NCBI RefSeq assembly: GCF_012489685.1
Contig: NC_080046.1
Location: 23,081,038 to 23,145,037, forward strand
Direction of reading: 5' to 3'
Source of the DNA: Lotus japonicus
Taxonomy: Eukaryota > Streptophyta > Magnoliopsida > Fabales > Fabaceae
DNA: 64,000 nucleotides
The translations under genes and the position numbers were made by a program. Positions 54,487 to 64,000 of this stretch are shown here, one piece after another. Each line of letters begins with the position of its first letter. Position 1 is the first letter of the stretch. The notes under the pieces were generated by a model. It was not told where the DNA came from, did not search any database, and worked only from the letters and a program-made list of their open reading frames with translations.

Positions 54487-57400
54487 TGTGTTGATTTATC
54501 CAATCTTGTATCTTGATATATAAATTTTCTTTAAAGTTATTAATTTGGTTTTTTTGTTTTATATCTTTGTTTCTACATTTTATGTGTTGCAGAAGCCCGT
54601 GAATTTGAAAGTTTAGAAGAACTTGGCAGAGATACTTGATGTATTTGGTCTGTCAAATTTAGAAGAATTTTCTGTTATGGTCTCAGATCACTCAAACTTG
54701 GTTGGTGAAGTAGTTCCTTTTCCCTGTGTTATGATTCAACTTGAAGGATAATTCTATGGTGAGTTGAAGTTATCTCCATGTTCTTTTTCACCATAAAATG
54801 CAAATGGAGGTTCACGCAATGAGCTGCAAGTTGATGCTATATACTGAGCTATGTGGTTGTATAGCTCCAGTTACGATAACTGATTCAAACTCTGTAAGAG
54901 TACGCTGGGCTTGTAACATTTATAGTGATAGAAGGAAACACCTTTGTTGATATTCTCTCATTTGTTATGAAATGGTTGGACAACTCTGGTTTATTCGAGT
55001 TACATTTGCAGATGATGCTATTAATGTTATCCTTATTTGTTATTGTAATTTGTTGGCTTCTCAGATTAGTTGCATATGTTTCTAAATGTTATGTTTCCCA
55101 TTCTCTTTTTTAATCTAGTTTAGTTGCTTTTGCTTTGTTATCCTGATATACATTTTTCATTGTATTTAATTTCCTATCATTCTGCCTACATTTTTTTTTT
55201 TATGATCAAAGATCACTCAAACTGAGCTCCTTTTCCCTGTGTTATGATTTAACCTATGTTGAGATGATGTTATCTGGAGGTTCTTTTTAATCATAAAATG
55301 CACATGGAGGCTCTCAAAATGAGATGCAAACTGAGGCTGGTGAGCTATGTTGTTGGTCTTATAGCTCCAGTAATGATAGCTGATTCAATTCTATAGTCTT
55401 AAGCAGGGCTTGTTACATTTTTGGTGATAAAGTGAAACTATCTTGTTGCTACCTTAATGGAGTTAAATTTTCATATGATGACATTAATCTTACCCTGGAT
55501 GTAGTTATGAATAAATAGTAAATATATCACAAGGTATCCAACAGGAGCTTAAACCATTAGATTGTACATCAATAAGAGAAATGAGATGCTATAACCTATA
55601 TAAAGTCCTGTTCCTATGTGCTACTGTACACGCGCGGACGCGCCTATCTATTTTCATTTCCCCTTGTGTTACAATTACATAATAGAAATCCTTCCTTCAC
55701 ATAATTGCAAGTCGCTTGCGCATAATGTCTGCAGCAGCTTCTAGCCAAACAAAAACACAGGGCCATAAGGCACCTAAATGAGTTAGAGATACTAACATAC
55801 ATTGGCATTCTAACTGTCAAATTTAATTCATGGTGCTCAGGGAAGTTAACTATACCAGTTGCGATGCTATCCTCTAGTTAGTTCTTTATTTTGTTTACAC
55901 CAACAATCTAATGCTGCACTATGCAAAAAAGTTGTACACCCTTGCTTAATGCAAGTGCCAAATTGACTTTTTAGTTTCAAAAAAAAAGAAATTTAGATAA
56001 ATCATATTTCCTTGAGTTTAAATTGATTTTGCCTTGGCTTTTCCTTTCTCTCGTGCTTCATGTCTCTTTTTTAAAAGTGTTACATGTCATAATTTATGTT
56101 TCTTTATTACGACATGTATAATGATATCAAATCATCCTATTGGTTTTATGCAACTTTTCTCCAATATGAACTAACCAACATTTTTTTTTTTTATTTCTCC
56201 CTCTCCATTTGTCTTTAGAAAATCATCTGGCTTTTTCCGCTGTCAAACGAGATGTTTAGAGGTGACTCACAGCACATATTAATTCCTTTGATTGTTTGAA
56301 AGGATATTGTGTAATGATAGGATTTGCAGCTCAGTTTTTCCTGTGATAGAATTTGGACATTGCACTCTACTCATGAAAGGTAAATTGATGTTCTTCAGTT
56401 AGAGCAGAAAATTGTTCATGTAAGGTTGTTAGAAGTTGGAGTGTTAGTAGTAGTGTTTTTGGCTGTTATACAACAATAACAACAACATACGTCTTATCTC
56501 ACTAAGTGAGCACTAAGTGAGATCGACTATATAGATTACTTTATCCAGTTTTAAGTTACGTTGGCTTCTGCCTAACATAACTGACTCTTAGGACTGACTA
56601 TAACCAACATATGCAGAGTTTAGGATTTTTCGTTGTAATGCTCACAAAATTTTCCCACTCCCCAAAAAATGTTGCCAAAATAGTTTTTCTTGTAAAGCTT
56701 AAGGCTAATTAGGCAATTGCTTAAGGCCCCAAAAAAGTTTTACCTATATAGTATATTCTATTGAGACTTAAAAGAGGTCATGGAACAATAAAAAATTATG
56801 TCATTTAAATTGCAATATATGCAATAAAAATGTAGGAACTCGAAAGTGAAACGTGAGAAGTGTAATTTTAACAGTTATTAGTAGTACGGTTTTAAATTAT
56901 CAAATTTACATTTTCCAAAAATCTAATAAATAAAATACCTGTTATTTTTACATTTTCAAAATTAAAAAATTAATTGTGTTTACTCGTAATCATTATTATT
57001 TTTTTACTTATATATTTGTAGTTTCACTCATTGTTTTTTCTAAAAAAAATTCATTATTTCTACCTTGAAGTGAACTATTAAATAAAATATTTGATATTAA
57101 AGTGTTGCAAAATCTCTCCCAGTGTTTCATTCCTTATGTTTGAAGTTCTATTAAAACTTTAGATTTTTTTCCAAGTGTATATATTGTCTATTGAATTTTA
57201 TTGACAATCCTTGTAATGATTTCTACTGCTAGAAAAAGTTTTTCAAAATTAAAATTGGTTAAATCAACAATATTATTGATAGATTGAATAATTAACTATC
57301 TTATTTATTGAAGCAAAACGTTAGAAATATTTCATTATAAAACTCTAATAAATGATTCTGCAGCTCCGAAAACCTAGAAGATTAATATAAAAATTAATAA

Positions 57401-57536
57401 TTTATATGATACATTAAATCTCTTCAAGATTCTTATCAAAATAAATAACTTTGATATTTTCGCCTTAGGCCCCAAATTATCTACTTTTGCAATTCTTGTT
57501 CCATTTTGTGGACCTGGAGCTTCATACTCATTCTAA
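54487..57536. other. Intergenic with degenerate exon and 3' duplications
   Basis: Sequence from 54594 (AAGCCCGTGAATTTGAAAG) matches exon 4 of the paralogous gene but reaches a stop after six or seven codons. Segments at about 54690-54920 and 55205-55440 are diverged direct copies (shared CCTTTTCCCTGTGTTATGAT, ATAAAATGCA, TATAGCTCCAGT). At 56700-57480 the phrases TTAAGGCCCCAAAAAAG and CCTTAGGCCCCAAATTATC mark unassigned transposon-like A/T-rich DNA. No gene is supported. Confidence 0.55.
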
Positions 57537-57640
57537 TGGCTTTACAACCATCATCTTCCTTCACCTATGGATTCACCTACGACGTGTTCCTCAACTTTAG
57601 AGGCTCTAATACTCGCTATGACTTTAAGAAACAACAAGAT
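57537..57640 (+). pseudogene. Truncated third TIR domain copy
   Basis: The ATG at 57537 starts MALQPSSSFTYGFTYDVFL and continues NFRGSNTRYDFK, after which the frame runs into the minisatellite and stops. It corresponds to the first 30-35 residues of the two TIR-NBS genes, and its leader resembles that of the 51986 gene (CTTCATACTCATTCTA before ATG). The downstream TIR and NB-ARC are absent, so it is the 5' relic of a third member of the cluster. Confidence 0.9.
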
Positions 57641-57941
57641 TAAGGTCCATCCCCTTAATCAAACAAACAACAAGATTAAAGGTCCATCACCTTAATCAAA
57701 CAAACAACAAGATTAAGGTTCATCCCCTTAATCAAATAACAATAAGATTAAGGTCCACCCCCTTAATCCAACAAACAATAAGATTAAAGTTAATCCCCTT
57801 AATCAAAAAACTTCAAGATTAAAGTTCATCCCCTCAATCAAACAACAACAAGATTAAGTTTCATCCCCTTAATCAAGTAACAACACGATTGAGGTCCATC
57901 CCCTCAACCGATCAACAAACATAGTTAAGGTGTATCCCCTT
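57636..57941. repeat. Hairpin minisatellite, about 35-bp units (left part)
   Basis: About eight or nine units of the type CAACAAGATTAAGG-TCCATCC-CCTTAATCAAACAA. Each unit contains an inverted repeat (GATTAAGG/CCTTAATC) around a 7-base loop. The array continues at 59131-59320 after the inserted solo LTR. Confidence 0.92.
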
Positions 57942-59130
57942 TGAAGGTATGAAAAACACTAGAAAGGGCGGTTTGAATAGGGCTTTGCAATAAAAACGAT
58001 TCCTTTAAAATTTCAAGAAATCTCTCGGTATCAAAGAATAAGGGAGAAAAGAGTAAAGAGATAAGGACACAGTGATTTTATCCTGTTTCACTTGAACAAA
58101 TACTCAAGCTAATTCATTCCACCCGTTAAGGTGATTTCTTCCTTCGTTGAATGAAGGTAATCCACTAATCAAAGGTTGTTACAAATGCACTAGCACAACT
58201 TGCTATGTGACTAACACACCTAAGAACTAGCAACCACTAAGACACACAAGTCTTAGTCTTCTCAAGGATCCTGACCAACCTGGTCCCTTAAGGAAATACA
58301 AACAATATGATCAAATTTTGGGTTTACAATGAAATGCTTCTAAACAAGCAAAGTGTAAACAAATTTAGAACAATGAAGAAATTGATTACTAAGGTATTCG
58401 CTTGAGTGTATTTGATTGCAATGAGTTTCTTATCCATTTCTTTCTTTTTTCATCCTTTATAAACTCCAAGGTCTAAGTGATGTTTCCGTTGAAAGAATCT
58501 ACCCTTTGGAGGGCAATTCTGGAATTTCCAGAGCCTGTTATGGCTGAACCTCGTTAAGTAGGCGGTCAGAATAGTACACTGCGCTCGTACTATTTGATAG
58601 TGACCCTTGCCTTTTGCTTTTGACTTCTGATCTTCAGAGGCGCTTCTCATTGGTACAAGTATAGCTTCTGATCAGAGTCACGAGGTTGCATGGATCTTCA
58701 GAACTTCAAGTCTTCAGCATCTGGATCGTTCAATTGGAACTTCTGGTCTTCAGAGTAGAAGCACTTGGTCTTCAGAACCAGCTTTCTTTGGGTCTTCAGA
58801 ATCTTCAAGTCTTCAGTGTCTTTGACCTTTCTCTCAGAACTTCTGGTCTTCAGCACTTGATTCTTCAGAACCCATCATCAGAGCTTTTATTTTCAGAACA
58901 TCTGAAGCAATAGTCTACCGTTCATTAGAACGTAGTGAGTGCAGAAGCGGATTATTGGTCAATCTTTGGACTTTGACTTCTGATGAATTCCACTTTCAAT
59001 CAGAATCAGAATCTGTTTCTCAAACACACAAAAGACAAACGTTAGAGTACCAAAATTGTTCATCACCAAATATATACTTGTTATCATCAAAACCTAGATA
59101 TGTACAACAGAACCAAATCATGGTATTACA
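57942..59130 (-). mobile_element. Copia solo LTR in minisatellite
   Basis: Reverse-complement relative of the LTR at 59680-60890. It starts TGAAGGTATGAAAAAC at 57942 and ends GGTATTACA at 59130. A perfect 5-bp target duplication CCCTT lies at 57937-57941 and 59131-59135. No internal region is present, so recombination has removed it. It is more diverged from the 59680 LTR than the copy at 1-1189 is. Confidence 0.93.
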
Positions 59131-59320
59131 CCCTTAACCGATCAACAAACACGATTGAGGTCCATCCCCTCAACCGATCAACAAACACGGTTAAGGTCTA
59201 TCCCCTTAACCGATCAACAAACACGATTGAGGTCCATTCCCTCAACCAATCAACAAAAACGGTTAAGATTCATCCCCTTAATCGATCAACAAATAAGATT
59301 GAGGCCCATCTCCTAAACTG
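59131..59320. repeat. Hairpin minisatellite, about 36-bp units (right part)
   Basis: Five or so units with alternating arm types GATTGAGG/CCTCAACC and GGTTAAGG/CCTTAACC. An open frame through it gives a 12-residue repeat (NRSTNTIEVHPL) that is a by-product of the 36-bp period. Confidence 0.92.
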
Positions 59321-59679
59321 AAGTGAAGCTCGATCTTTCGATTGTGTCAACCTCACTGATGCCCGATCTTTCGAATGTCTCAACCTCAAGATATGCACAC
59401 ATGCAATAACTTCAAAAATTGATTCGTCCTCACACATATACATGTCAAGCTAAGGTTAAGAGTTTCTATCATTTCCCTAGGGTAAACATCAGTCCACTTA
59501 CCAATTGCTTCACAAGCAAAGAAGTGTCACCTGTACTTAGTGACTTCTCAAGTCACAACGGCACATCCTCTTGAAGCCTGCAACTCAAGTCGTCATCTTC
59601 CCTCGAAACTGGATCGTCGGCCTTTCCCGTTTTTGAGCTCATTTTCATATTCTATGTTTCCTCCCAAAGGGGTTCTCTT
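59321..59679. other. Short spacer before copia element
   Basis: No gene or element was recognised. The last bases, CTCTT at 59675-59679, would be the target duplication of the copia element, but its other end is outside the window. Confidence 0.5.
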
Positions 59680-60890
59680 TGTAAGATCAAGTTTTGATCA
59701 TGTAGTACAACTCTATGTTTTGATGATTACAAGTTAACATTTTAGTATGAACAATTATGGTACTCTAACGTGTTTTCTGAGTGTGCTCTTAACAGGCTCT
59801 GACCTTAATTTAATCTCACACAAATCAAAAGCACTTTGCTTAAGAGTGACCCTAGCAACGCTTTCGCAATCTCTATGTTCAATCTGAACAGTAGAAAAGC
59901 TTCAGAAGATCTGAAGTTAATCAAGCTCTGATGTGGACTCAACTCACTTGAAGCTCTGAAGATCCAGACGTTCTGATAACCCAGACTCTCTGAAGGCTCA
60001 GAAGTTCTGATGGTGTAGAAGACTCTAAAGATCCAGAAGCTGAAAAGTGAAGACTCTGAAGTCCAGAAGCAAAATGGCTCTGAAGACCAAGTACTTCTCC
60101 TCTGAGTTCAGAATCATAAGGTACAACGGTCAGAGGATCCATGCTTCCCTCTAACTCTGATCAACAAGCTTCACAAGTTCCAACACGAAGCATTCCTCTG
60201 ATCAGAAGTCAAAAAGGTTAAAGGTCAAGTCACTATCCAAAGTACAAAAGCAAATGTACTATCCTGACGACCTAACCTAACATACTCAGCCACAACAGAA
60301 GCTGGAAATCCCAGATCTGCCCTCCAACGGTAGCATTCCCATGCAGTGTTCAAACCCTAATCCTTGGAGTATATATAGAGGCTGAAGACTGAAAGATGCG
60401 GTTGGAAGAAACTTATACGCGCAAGCAATATTCAAATCTTCTAAGCAATCTTTCTTCATTGAACTCATTGTGTTTACTACATGCTTTTCAGAAGCAATTT
60501 CTTTGTAAACAATATTTCTTAAACAGTTGTTTAGTTTACCTTTAGGAGATCAAGGTTGATCAGATCCTAGAGAAGACTAAGAGAGTGAATCTTAGTGTGA
60601 GCTAAGTCAGTGTATTGTTAGTCACTTGTAGGTTTCAAGTGCAGTTGTAACAAATCTCTGATTAGTGGATTGCCTTCATTCTAAGAAGGAAGAAATCACC
60701 TTCACAGGTGGACTGGACTAGCTTGAGTGATTCATCAATTGAACCAGGATAAAATCCTTGTGTGCTTTTCTCATCTCTTATCTTAAGCACTTTTCTTGTG
60801 TCTCGAAAGATTTGTTAAAATCTTAAGGTGGAAGTTTTATTCTGAAAACGCTATTCAAACCCCCCCTTTCTACCGTTTTTCATACCTTCA
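59680..60890 (+). repeat. 5' LTR of copia element
   Basis: 1211 bp, beginning TGTAAGATCAAG and ending CATACCTTCA. It contains clusters of TCAGAAG/CTTCAGA-type short repeats (59930-60190), and GAGTATATATAGAGG at 60366-60380 is a plausible promoter TATA box. Two further copies of this LTR are in the window. Confidence 0.95.
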
Positions 60891-60892
60891 AT

Positions 60893-60905
60893 TGGTATCA
60901 GAGCG
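60893..60905 (+). other. Primer-binding site
   Basis: TGGTATCAGAGCG lies two bases after the LTR end. TGGTATCAGAGC is the complement of the 3' end of initiator tRNA-Met, the usual primer of plant copia elements. Confidence 0.95.
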
Positions 60906-60963
60906 CAAGCTCTGATTACCACACCTAACAGTGTTCAGTGATCCAGGCTGGTGTGAAAAACAA

Positions 60964-62859
60964 ATGGCTACCACCAGTGAAATGCAAAAAGATGGTTACA
61001 ATGGAAAGCCTCCCATGTTCGATGGTCAAAGGTTCGAATATTGGAAAGACAGAATTGAAAGTTTCTTTCTGGGCTTCGATGCAGATCTCTGGGATATCAT
61101 TGTGGATGGCTATGAGCGTCCAGTTGATGCTGAAGGCAAAAAGATCTCCAGATTAGAGATGACTGCTGAGCAAAAGAAGCTTTACTCACAGCACCACAAA
61201 GCTAGAGCTATTCTTCTTAGTGCTATTTCCTATGAAGAGTACCAGAAGATTACAGATCGTGAGTTTGCCAAGGGTATCTTTGAATCCTTGAAAATGCCCC
61301 ATGAAGGAAATAAGAAAGTGAAAGAATCGAAGGCTCTGTCCTTGATCCAGAAGTATGAATCCTTCATCATGGAACCTAACGAGTCCATTGAGGATATGTT
61401 TTCCAGATTTCAGTTGCTTGTAGCTGGAATAAGACCTCTCAACAAAAGCTACACTAGAAAAGATCATGTCATAAGGGTTATCAGAAGTCTTCCTGAAAGT
61501 TGGATGCCTTTAGTGACTTCAATAGAGCTTACAAGAGACATTGAGAGTATGAGTTTAGACGAACTCATCAGCATACTGAAATGTCATGAATTGAAGCGCT
61601 CAGAGATGCAGGATCTGAGGAAGAAGTCTATAGCTTTGAAATCTAAATCTGAGAAGTCAAAAGCTCTCCAAGCTGAAGTAGAAGAATCTGAAGAAGCATC
61701 AGAAGATTCTGATGAAGATGAGCTGACTCTGATTTCCAAAAGGCTCAACCGCATCTGGAAGCACAGGCAGAGCAAGTACAAAGGCTCTGGAAAGTTCAAA
61801 GGAAAGTCTGAATCCTCATCAGGCCATAAGAAGTCCTCAGTCAAGGAAGTCACATGTTTCGAATGCAAAGAATCAGGGCACTACAAGAGTGACTGTCCAA
61901 AGCTGAAAAAGGACAAGAAGCCAAAGAAGCACTTCAAAACAAAGAAAAGTCTGATGGTGACTTTTGATGAATCAGAGTCAGAGGATGTTGATTCTGATGG
62001 TGAAGTTCAAGGACTCATGGCTATCGTCAAAGACAAAGAAGCAGAGTCAAAAGATGCAACTGACTCTGACTCAACATCAGAAGAAGATCCTAAGTCAGAC
62101 GATGAAAATGAGGTATTCGCTTCGTTCTCAACCTCTGAACTAAAACATGCTTTGTCTGATATCATGGATAAGTATAACTCCTTATTGACTAAGCATAAAA
62201 AGTTGAAAAAGGATTTCTCTACTGTTTCTAAGACTTCTTCTGAACATGAGAAAATTATTTCAGAATTGAAAAATAATAATCATGCTTTAGTGAATTCCAA
62301 CTCTGTGCTTAAGAACCAGATTATTAAGCTAGAAGAAGTAGTTGCTTGTGATGCCTCTGATAGTAAGAATGAATCTAAATATGAAAAATCCTTTCAAAGA
62401 TTCCTGGCTAAAAGCGTAGACAGAAGCTTAATGGCTTCGATGATCTATGGCGTAAGCAGAAATGGAATGCAGGGCATTGACTATTCTAGACCCAAAAGAA
62501 ATGAGCCTCCTATGCTTAAGGCTAAATCCTTGTATGAATGTTTTGTACCCTCTGGTACTATATTGCCTGAACCATTACCTGTTAAAGTTGCTAACCCCCT
62601 TCTCAAAAAGGGAACTTTCTCCATCTCTAAATATCATGCTAAAATTCCTTTACACTATCATGTTGAGAAACCCAAGGTGATCAGAACCTCTGAGGTAACT
62701 AACAAGAGAGGACCCAGAAAGTGGGTACCTAAGGATAAGATTATCTATGTTGCAGATATCCTTGATAGCTCCACTGAAACACCAATCATGGTATCTGGAC
62801 AGTGGATGCTCGCGTCACATGACGGGAGAAAGGCGTATGTTCCAAGAGCTAAAACTTAA
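60964..62859 (+). CDS. Copia gag polyprotein
   Basis: The first ATG in frame is at 60964 (MATTSEMQKDGYNGKPPMFD); the frame is open upstream but has no ATG. It shows a UBN2/retrotrans-gag type core (FEYWKDRIESFFLGFDADLW ... SYEEYQKI ... LSLIQKYESF), a basic Ser/Lys stretch, and a CCHC knuckle CFECKESGHYKSDC at residues 298-311. A long acidic coiled-coil region follows (Ser/Glu/Asp repeats, then LTKHKKLKKDFSTVS). The frame ends at 62859, overlapping the protease frame. It forms the virus-like particle that packages element RNA in the cytoplasm. The gag part looks uninterrupted. Confidence 0.9.
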   Translation: MATTSEMQKDGYNGKPPMFDGQRFEYWKDRIESFFLGFDADLWDIIVDGYERPVDAEGKKISRLEMTAEQKKLYSQHHKARAILLSAISYEEYQKITDREFAKGIFESLKMPHEGNKKVKESKALSLIQKYESFIMEPNESIEDMFSRFQLLVAGIRPLNKSYTRKDHVIRVIRSLPESWMPLVTSIELTRDIESMSLDELISILKCHELKRSEMQDLRKKSIALKSKSEKSKALQAEVEESEEASEDSDEDELTLISKRLNRIWKHRQSKYKGSGKFKGKSESSSGHKKSSVKEVTCFECKESGHYKSDCPKLKKDKKPKKHFKTKKSLMVTFDESESEDVDSDGEVQGLMAIVKDKEAESKDATDSDSTSEEDPKSDDENEVFASFSTSELKHALSDIMDKYNSLLTKHKKLKKDFSTVSKTSSEHEKIISELKNNNHALVNSNSVLKNQIIKLEEVVACDASDSKNESKYEKSFQRFLAKSVDRSLMASMIYGVSRNGMQGIDYSRPKRNEPPMLKAKSLYECFVPSGTILPEPLPVKVANPLLKKGTFSISKYHAKIPLHYHVEKPKVIRTSEVTNKRGPRKWVPKDKIIYVADILDSSTETPIMVSGQWMLASHDGRKAYVPRAKT

Positions 62860-63964
62860 GCCTGGAGGCGAAGTTGGCTTTGGTGGCAACGAGAAGGGTA
62901 CAATTGTTGGTACTGGTACTATTTGTGTTGATAATAGTCCATGCATTGACAATGTTTTATTGGTAGACGACTTAACTCACAACTTATTGTCAATAAGTCA
63001 ATTAGCTGACAAGGGTTATGATGTTATTTTCAATCAAAAGTCTTGCAGGGCTGTAAGTCAGATCGATGGCTCTGTTCTGTTTAACAGCAAGAGGAAGAAC
63101 AACATTTATAAGATCAGATTATCTGAGTTGGAATCTCAGAATGTGAAGTGCTTTCTTTCTATTAATAAGGAGCAATGGGTATGACATGGACGGTTAGGGC
63201 ATGTCAGTATGAGAAAGATTTCTCAACTGAGTAAGCTCAACCTTGTCAGGGGCTTACCCGCTCTGAAGTTCTCTTCAGATGCTCTTTGTGAAGCATGTCA
63301 GAAAGGAAAATTCACAAAAGTCCCTTTCAAGGCAAAGAATGTTGTCTCTACCTCAAGGCCGTTGGAACTTCTACATATCAACCTGTTTGGACCAGTGAAA
63401 ACTGAGTCTATAGGTGTCAAAAGATATGGGATGGTCATTGTTGAAGACTATAGCCGCTGGACATGGGTAAAATTTCTATCCTACAAGGATGAGTCTCATT
63501 TTGTGTTCTCTACCTTCATGGCCCAAGTGCAAAACGAGAAGGCTTGTAGGATTGTGCGTGTCAGAAGTGACCATGGTGGAGAGTTTGAGAATGACAAGTT
63601 TGAGAGTCTGTTTGATTCCTATGGAATTGCACATGATTTCACTTGTCCCAGAACTCCTCAACAAAATGGTGTTGTTGAGAGGAAGAACAGAACTCTTCAG
63701 GAGATGGCTAGAACTATGCTCCAAGAAACTGGCATGGCAAAGCACTTTTGGGCAGAGGCAGTAAACACAGCATGTTACATTCAGAATAGAATCTCTGTGA
63801 GACTAATTCTGAATAAGACTCCTTATGAATTGTGGAAGAATATAAAACCCAACATTTCTTATTTTCATCCTTTTGGTTGTGTTTGCTATGTTCTAAACAC
63901 TAAGGATAGATTGCATAAGTTTGATGCTAAATCTTCTAAATGTCTATTACTTGGTTACTCTGAT
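62747..63964 (+). pseudogene. Copia protease-integrase frame with stops
   Basis: It lies in a different frame from gag. The aspartic protease active site DSG is at 62798-62806 within SWYLDSGCSRHMTG. A TGA at 63182 stops the frame just before the integrase zinc-binding region (HGRLGH ... CEACQKGK), and another TGA is at 63965. Integrase core: the first catalytic Asp of the usual HIDLFGP is Asn here (HINLFGP), the second Asp is present in RSDHGGEF, and the Glu in NGVVERKNRTLQ. The window ends soon after GCVCYVLNTKDR. With two stops, a frame change relative to gag and a lost catalytic residue, it cannot give active integrase. Confidence 0.9.
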
Positions 63965-64000
63965 TGATCTAAAGGCTTCAGATTTTATAATACTGATGCT

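Larger units (their letters stand above)
59680..64000 (+). mobile_element. SIRE-like copia retrotransposon, 5' part
   Basis: Element order: 5' LTR (59680-60890), primer site (60893), gag (from 60964), protease, integrase, then the window ends before reverse transcriptase. The gag-protease-integrase order with integrase before reverse transcriptase defines Ty1/copia. The gag sequence style and 1.2-kb LTRs suggest the SIRE/Maximus lineage. Internal stops and a frameshift show that this copy is not autonomous. Confidence 0.93.

Noticed and set aside
54471..54600. GC-AG intron in the second TIR-NBS gene
   Set aside because: AAG|GCAAGT is a plausible GC donor, but splicing to the AAGCCCGTG acceptor shifts phase relative to the paralogue; the simple stop at 54484-54486 was preferred.
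56690..57490. Possible hAT element marked by TTAAGGCCCC at both sides
   Set aside because: The phrases are direct rather than inverted and no target duplication was found, so borders could not be supported.
57636..59320. Resemblance to a CRISPR array (regular palindromic units)
   Set aside because: Units are contiguous with no unique spacers, arms vary between units, and the context is a plant nuclear retrotransposon region.
59100..59321. Open frame with 12-residue repeats (NRSTNTIEVHPL)
   Set aside because: It arises because the minisatellite unit is 36 bp, a multiple of three; the left part of the array, with 35-bp units, has no such frame.
60931..60963. Eleven extra N-terminal codons of copia gag
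   Set aside because: They start at GTG, between the primer site and the first ATG; plant gag proteins of this type begin at the ATG at 60964.

Overview
The window looks like plant nuclear DNA, most likely from a papilionoid legume. It has spliced plant genes (a PUB4-type U-box protein and TIR-NBS resistance-like genes), an Au-type SINE, an Ogre-like solo LTR, SIRE-like copia elements, Stowaway MITEs and Helitrons. The family assignment is inference from element and protein types; I cannot name the species.

Only three loci look like host genes. (1) A PUB4-like U-box/ARM-repeat E3 ligase is on the + strand, with coding exons at 26123-31986 and a likely 5'UTR exon near 21450-21607. (2) A first TIR-NBS gene lies at 33203-35554. 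(3) A paralogous TIR-NBS gene with the same intron positions lies at 51986-54486, and a truncated third TIR copy sits at 57537-57640. Both TIR-NBS genes end soon after the NB-ARC region and have lost most of an LRR. They carry different key-residue lesions: the first lacks the TIR catalytic Glu, the second has a changed Walker A Thr.

Almost everything else is nested mobile DNA. 1-8045: a copia LTR, a repeat-rich stretch, a Helitron 3' end, an RRM (LINE ORF1-like) remnant, LTR-derived DNA, and a segmental duplication interrupted by a hAT MITE. 8055-14730: a structurally complete Mutator-like element (MULE) with about 230-bp inverted repeats and a perfect 9-bp target duplication. It holds a decayed MURA transposase and an antisense GRF-zinc-finger gene, and contains a nested TRIM. 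14740-20100: remains of a gypsy element on the minus strand. 21600-29560: the long PUB4 introns, with an Au SINE and a second TRIM. 37519-38475: two MITEs.

39001-51173 holds three related Helitrons, all with the 3' end on the minus strand. Helitron A (39001-46665) contains a poly(A)-tailed retro-insert, a hAT element placed inside that insert's own target duplication, and Helitron C. Helitron C (42659-46652) carries a helicase remnant and an antisense fragment of a ClpP protease gene. Helitron B (46904-51173) contains a TIR element that in turn contains an Ogre-like solo LTR.

57630-59320 is a hairpin-forming minisatellite split by a copia solo LTR with a perfect 5-bp target duplication. From 59680 to the window end runs a SIRE-like copia element with 5' LTR, primer site, gag, protease and integrase, cut off by the window and carrying inactivating mutations. 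No tRNA, rRNA or CRISPR array was recognised.
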